A DNA stretch of 34,441 bases from positions 1 through 34,441 of the forward strand of contig NZ_SMRU01000039.1 in NCBI RefSeq assembly GCF_004354015.1, in the 5' to 3' direction. The first letter of the stretch is position 1. Every line of letters starts with the position of its first letter. Source of the stretch: Arthrobacter terricola (lineage in GTDB: Bacteria; Actinomycetota; Actinomycetes; Actinomycetales; Micrococcaceae). Below are positions 31,845-34,441 of this stretch, one piece after another. The notes below the pieces were generated by a model. That model ran no database searches and was not told the origin of the DNA. It was given only the letters and a program-made list of their open reading frames with translations. A program made the position numbers and the translations under genes.

Positions 31845-32075
31845 ATGGGGAGCACCGATACGAACAAGATCAAGCGCACCAGACAAGTTCTCGTCTACGC
31901 CATCGCTGTATTGACGGCGGTGGTGACCTCGCTAATGGGGTCGATGGTGGTCGCGGCGCGGACCGACAACGGGTTCATGCTCAGTGTCATCGTCCCCGCG
32001 ACGATCGTCTTTCTGCTGACTGAGGGCGTATTCGTTGGGAAGCTCATCAGCTTGGGCAGGCCGTCCCGGTTGTAG
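31845..32075 (+). CDS. Small membrane protein
   Basis: A 76-residue protein with a basic N-terminus (NKIKRTRQ) and two hydrophobic segments: VLVYAIAVLTAVVTSLMGSM and FMLSVIVPATIVFLLTEGVF. It is predicted to be a two-span inner-membrane protein with both ends inside. No family is recognised. ATG 31845 has no good ribosome site, so it may be translated from a leaderless or near-leaderless message. It lies between repeat copies 3 and 4 together with the damaged gene that follows. Confidence 0.55.
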   Translation: MGSTDTNKIKRTRQVLVYAIAVLTAVVTSLMGSMVVAARTDNGFMLSVIVPATIVFLLTEGVFVGKLISLGRPSRL

Positions 32076-32180
32076 GTCCGCGAACTGACAGATTTACAGC
32101 CGACTCGCCGAGCATATCCGCGCCCGCAGCGGGATCTCTTACCGGACACATCGGAGGAACTCACGACGTACGGTTGGAGG

Positions 32181-32580
32181 GTGCCCTCACCGAGCATCCA
32201 CGCAGACGACCCGAGAACACGCTCGGGGTTCCACCTCCTTACTCCGGACCAGGTGCCAGCGCCGTACGACGAGCGGGGGGTTGATGCGGCCATCCGTGAC
32301 GTGTCTAACGCGCACGTAGCTGAAGATGGACTTCTGGCGTGGTTCCAGTCCACTTGGCGAGCGGATCCGTCCGGCCTTCGCTGCTGCTCGCTCGTACCGA
32401 TCGGATTGGTCAGCGACGCTCAACTTGTCCTATTGGGCGATCGCCGACCCCGCTTTAAAGCTGCTGTCGGAAGCGGGTCAACCCGCGCATTGGATCGACG
32501 TTGGCTCAGACTGGCGTACTTTCCACAAGCAGGATGCGGCCGTGATGGCCCGGTTTGCAGAACAACAGAGCAACTCCTAA
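32181..32580 (+). pseudogene. Hypothetical gene, apparently frameshifted
   Basis: Two overlapping forward frames look coding in succession. From GTG 32181 the frame gives GFHLLTPDQVPAPYDERGVD and stays plausible to about 32340. From about 32326 another frame gives SDWSATLNLSYWAIADPALK ... IDVGSDWRTFHKQDAAVMAR and ends at TAA 32580. A frameshift near 32330 would join them into a protein of about 130 residues. The second half alone (84 residues from ATG 32326) could also be a gene. Family unknown. Repeat copy 4 begins 27 bases after the stop. Confidence 0.35.
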
Positions 32581-32606
32581 TCCCAACGGCTGTTCGCCCG
32601 CAACGC

Positions 32607-32621
32607 GATCGGCTAACGGGC
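32607..32621 (+). repeat. 15-mer repeat, copy 4 (GATCGGCTAACGGGC)
   Basis: Identical to copy 5. The TAG stop of the minus-strand kinase gene lies inside it (32613-32615). GCCCG five bases before the GCGATC can pair with its CGGGC end. Confidence 0.85.
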
Positions 32622-33140
32622 GGACTGTCCTACTGCTCCACTCAGGGTCAGGATCTCGTCGACAACATGCGCGAGCGGACCGGTGGCGTCGATGGCGATG
32701 CCACCTCGCGGAATGTCCGCCTTTGTGCGATGCAAACGGAGTATGAGGTCCAGTTCCGCTTGCCGGCGCTGTCCTCCCCATTCGTCCTCCCGCCGGTCGT
32801 CGAGCCGGCGAACCAATGTTTCGGTGTCGACCTCGAGCACGAAGACGCCGTTGAACAAGTCAATAAACTTCGCGAATTTTCGCGATCCCCCACAGAAGAA
32901 CGTCACCGCCTGGCGCTGATCTGCGACGAGCGCTTTCACTTTGTCGACCCGCCAAAGGTGGTCATCGTGAACGGCAAGACCAGTGACGTCCTCCATCGGT
33001 GCCCCGGTCTCCGGATCACCCTGGTACGCGAGTTCTCGATCGCCGTGAACGACGTGGTAACCGCGCCTTGCCAGCTCCTCGCACACGGAGGTCTTCCCGG
33101 TTCCGGAACCTCCTTCAATGAGGAAGTTTCTCCTGCCCAT
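32613..33140 (-). CDS. P-loop ATPase / small-molecule kinase-like protein
   Basis: A 175-residue protein with an N-terminal Walker A, IEGGSGTGKTSVCEELARRG, then VHGDRELAY, where small kinases have a substrate- or metal-binding Asp. Further on it has a hydrophobic VTFFCGGSRKFAKFIDLFN, a VFVLEVDTETLVRRLDDRRE segment resembling the lid region, and a final GIAIDATGPLAHVVDEIL. The length and order fit a shikimate/nucleoside-kinase-like AAA_33-type fold. The substrate cannot be predicted. It is the only gene between repeat copies 4 and 5, on the opposite strand to most neighbours; ATG 33140 begins the P-loop strand in the normal way. Confidence 0.78.
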   Translation of the reverse strand: MGRRNFLIEGGSGTGKTSVCEELARRGYHVVHGDRELAYQGDPETGAPMEDVTGLAVHDDHLWRVDKVKALVADQRQAVTFFCGGSRKFAKFIDLFNGVFVLEVDTETLVRRLDDRREDEWGGQRRQAELDLILRLHRTKADIPRGGIAIDATGPLAHVVDEILTLSGAVGQSAR

Positions 33141-33181
33141 AGTGAATGGTAGTCAGACACTGCACCCCACGAGCGTTCGAG

Positions 33182-33196
33182 GATCGGCTAACGGGC
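33182..33196 (+). repeat. 15-mer repeat, copy 5 (GATCGGCTAACGGGC)
   Basis: Identical to copy 4 and in the same orientation, 42 bases outside the kinase start. A 12-bp palindrome ACCCCCGGGGGT follows at 33207-33218. Confidence 0.85.
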
Positions 33197-33307
33197 ACGG
33201 TTAGAGACCCCCGGGGGTACGTGCGGCCACCCCCCAGCCGCTGGTTCCGACCAGCAGTCACAGACCATAAGGCGGGAACATAGGACGGTCCGTCGGCAAA
33301 GCTTCGT

Positions 33308-34003
33308 TTATGCGGAATGCTGCGCGGTCGCCAGGGCACTGGCGGTTAGGACCGTAGCCATGCGGAGGTTCTCGGTGGCGGCGATGATGTTCTTCACCGT
33401 TTCGGGGTCTGCCTTGTTTGGCGAGCCGTGGTCGAACGGGGGCTCCGGGTCGTATTCGATGGCCAGTTGGATCTTCCGGGCTTCGTCGTCACCAAAGAGT
33501 TCCGCCGCCAGTGTGAAGGCAAAATCAATCCCCGAGGTAACGCCGGCACCCGTAATCCGGTTTCTGTCTCGGACGACTCTTTCCGATGTCGGTTCGACGC
33601 CGAAGTGTTCGAGCATCCGCAGGGAGGCCCAGTGGCTGGTGGCCCGGTAGCCGGTGAGGAGACCCGCGGCAGCAAGGGTGAATGATCCCGTGCAAACGGA
33701 GGTGATCCAACGGGCCTTCTTTGCCTGGAGTCGGAGAAAGTCCAGAGCCTTAGGGTCCTCGAACAAGTCGAATGCCCCTGCGCCTCCGGGGACAAAGAGG
33801 ACGTCAGCCTGGGGGCAGTCGTCAAGGGTCGTAGTGGGCACAATGCACCAGCCGGCGTCGGTGGTGACGGGTTCCAAGTCATGCCAGGCGAGGTGAACTT
33901 CGGAGTTCGGGAACTTGGAGAAAACCTGGGCGGGCCCGGTGAAATCCAGCTGGGTGACCCTTGGGAAAAGGAGGACAACGATTCTCAGCGGACCCGACGA
34001 CAT
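33308..34003 (-). CDS. DJ-1/PfpI-family protein (isonitrile-hydratase-like)
   Basis: A 231-residue single-domain member of the DJ-1/PfpI (class I glutamine amidotransferase-like) fold. It opens IVVLLFPRVTQLDFTGPAQV, has VLFVPGGAGAFDLFED, and carries the nucleophile-elbow Cys in WITSVCTGSFTLAAAGLLTG followed by RATSHWASL. This arrangement is shared with isonitrile hydratases and with the sensor half of GlxA-type regulators; here no HTH follows. It is probably a cytosolic enzyme acting on a small nitrogen- or carbonyl-containing compound, but the reaction is not settled by sequence. ATG 34003 is the natural start. It is not obviously linked to the genes on either side. Confidence 0.88.
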   Translation of the reverse strand: MSSGPLRIVVLLFPRVTQLDFTGPAQVFSKFPNSEVHLAWHDLEPVTTDAGWCIVPTTTLDDCPQADVLFVPGGAGAFDLFEDPKALDFLRLQAKKARWITSVCTGSFTLAAAGLLTGYRATSHWASLRMLEHFGVEPTSERVVRDRNRITGAGVTSGIDFAFTLAAELFGDDEARKIQLAIEYDPEPPFDHGSPNKADPETVKNIIAATENLRMATVLTASALATAQHSA

Positions 34004-34147
34004 GTTTTCAGACTATATGAGCGCGCGCGATGTCCGGCATCTTCGTTCGAATAGCACTGCCCGTTGGTTGAGCTAGAGATATTGGCCGCGTCTGTGGTGC
34101 GACACGCTGTGAATCGCAGCAATATATGGCCGGCCGCCCGTTATGAC

Positions 34148-34289
34148 TGTGACAGGTTTGGATGGCCCCGGTAGGACGGTTATTTCTGGCCCCACTTTGT
34201 GACTCGCCGGGCAGTTGCGACGGTTATGTGTGGCCCCGCCTTCAACGTTGGATTCATCAGTGGATGGATGCGGCGGAAGGCTGGTCTGG
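34148..34289 (+). mobile_element. Left end of an IS21-type element
   Basis: Two direct copies of GACGGTTATNTNTGGCCCC lie at 34175-34193 and 34219-34237, and a partial one (TTGGATGGCCCCG) at about 34158-34170. Repeated internal terminal motifs ahead of istA are typical of IS21-family ends. The exact outer border is not certain (TGTGACAGG near 34148 is a candidate). Confidence 0.55.
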
Positions 34290-34441
34290 ATGGAGTCGAG
34301 GGTGGAGTTGTTCGCGCGGATCCGACGCGATGCCCGGGTCGAGGGCTTGTCGGTTCGTGCGCTGGCGGCCCGGCACGGGGTGCACCGCAGGACGGTTAGG
34401 CAGGCTCTGGAATCAGCTGCACCGCCGGAGCGTAAGCCGAG
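34290..34441 (+). CDS. IS21-family transposase IstA, N-terminal part (runs off the window)
   Basis: From ATG 34290 the frame gives MESRVELFARIRRDARVEGL, then SVRALAARHGVHRRTVRQAL, the N-terminal helix-turn-helix of IstA-type transposases, and continues past the window edge. About 50 residues are visible; the integrase core and the IstB ATPase gene would lie outside. The repeated terminal motifs just upstream support the call. Whether the element is intact cannot be judged. Confidence 0.75.
   Translation, partial: MESRVELFARIRRDARVEGLSVRALAARHGVHRRTVRQALESAAPPERKP

Noticed and set aside
28640..33196. Classical integron attC sites
   Set aside because: The repeat lacks the GTTRRRY/RYYYAAC core pair and the paired simple sites expected of attC, and no integron integrase is visible. 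Reported only as a cassette-like repeat of unknown nature.
33207..33218. 12-bp palindrome ACCCCCGGGGGT
   Set aside because: It is perfect but short and in GC-rich DNA where such palindromes are expected. It is not next to a clear promoter and there is no second copy.

Overview
The window looks like the accessory part of a high-GC Gram-positive soil actinobacterium, most likely of the Arthrobacter/Micrococcaceae type. This is inferred from GC-rich coding DNA with frequent GTG and TTG starts, a Tat-exported glycoside hydrolase, a maltose-type sugar importer with no ATPase of its own, and actinobacterial-looking toxin, IS and resolvase genes. No rRNA, tRNA or CRISPR array was seen. The window opens inside an IS630-type transposase and closes inside an IS21-type transposase.

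Layout. (1) 0.6-11.4 kb is a dextran / isomalto-oligosaccharide utilisation locus: a divergent ROK repressor, a GH13 alpha-glucosidase, a binding protein with two MalF/MalG-type permeases, a GH66 enzyme without a signal peptide, and a Tat-secreted GH66 dextranase-type enzyme with a C-terminal CBM6-like domain. The likely scheme is outside cleavage of dextran, import of the oligosaccharides, and inside hydrolysis to glucose, with the ROK protein acting on a palindrome at 1920-1944. (2) 11.5-13.2 kb holds a decayed HTH gene and a zeta-type toxin with its HTH partner. (3) 13.2-22.7 kb is a lower-GC island with an unusual biosynthetic cluster of stand-alone NRPS-like parts: adenylating enzyme, carrier protein, condensation-like protein and phosphopantetheinyl transferase. 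With them are a DapB-like reductase, a class II aldolase-like protein, a tandem nitroreductase (SagB-type) oxidase, an MFS exporter and a divergent GlxA-type regulator. No known product could be assigned, and this is the best candidate here for an undescribed system.

(4) 22.7-27.6 kb is plasmid- or genomic-island-like. It has a minus-strand run of four small unknown genes (one frameshifted), about 0.85 kb of hairpin-rich and AT-rich non-coding DNA, and a translationally coupled three-gene operon (TIGR04255-family protein, HTH protein, unknown protein). A damaged piece of the HTH gene recurs at 11.5 kb. (5) 27.6-33.3 kb is a patchwork: a GGDEF remnant, a Tn3-type resolvase with a putative res site, a truncated hypothetical gene, a serine protease broken in a run of eight G, a lipoprotein, a small membrane protein and a P-loop kinase. 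It is punctuated by five copies of the directional 15-mer GAYCGGCTWACGGGC. (6) 33.3-34.4 kb has a DJ-1/PfpI protein and the left end of an IS21-type element.

All functional statements come from reading motifs and neighbourhood by eye; no database search was run.
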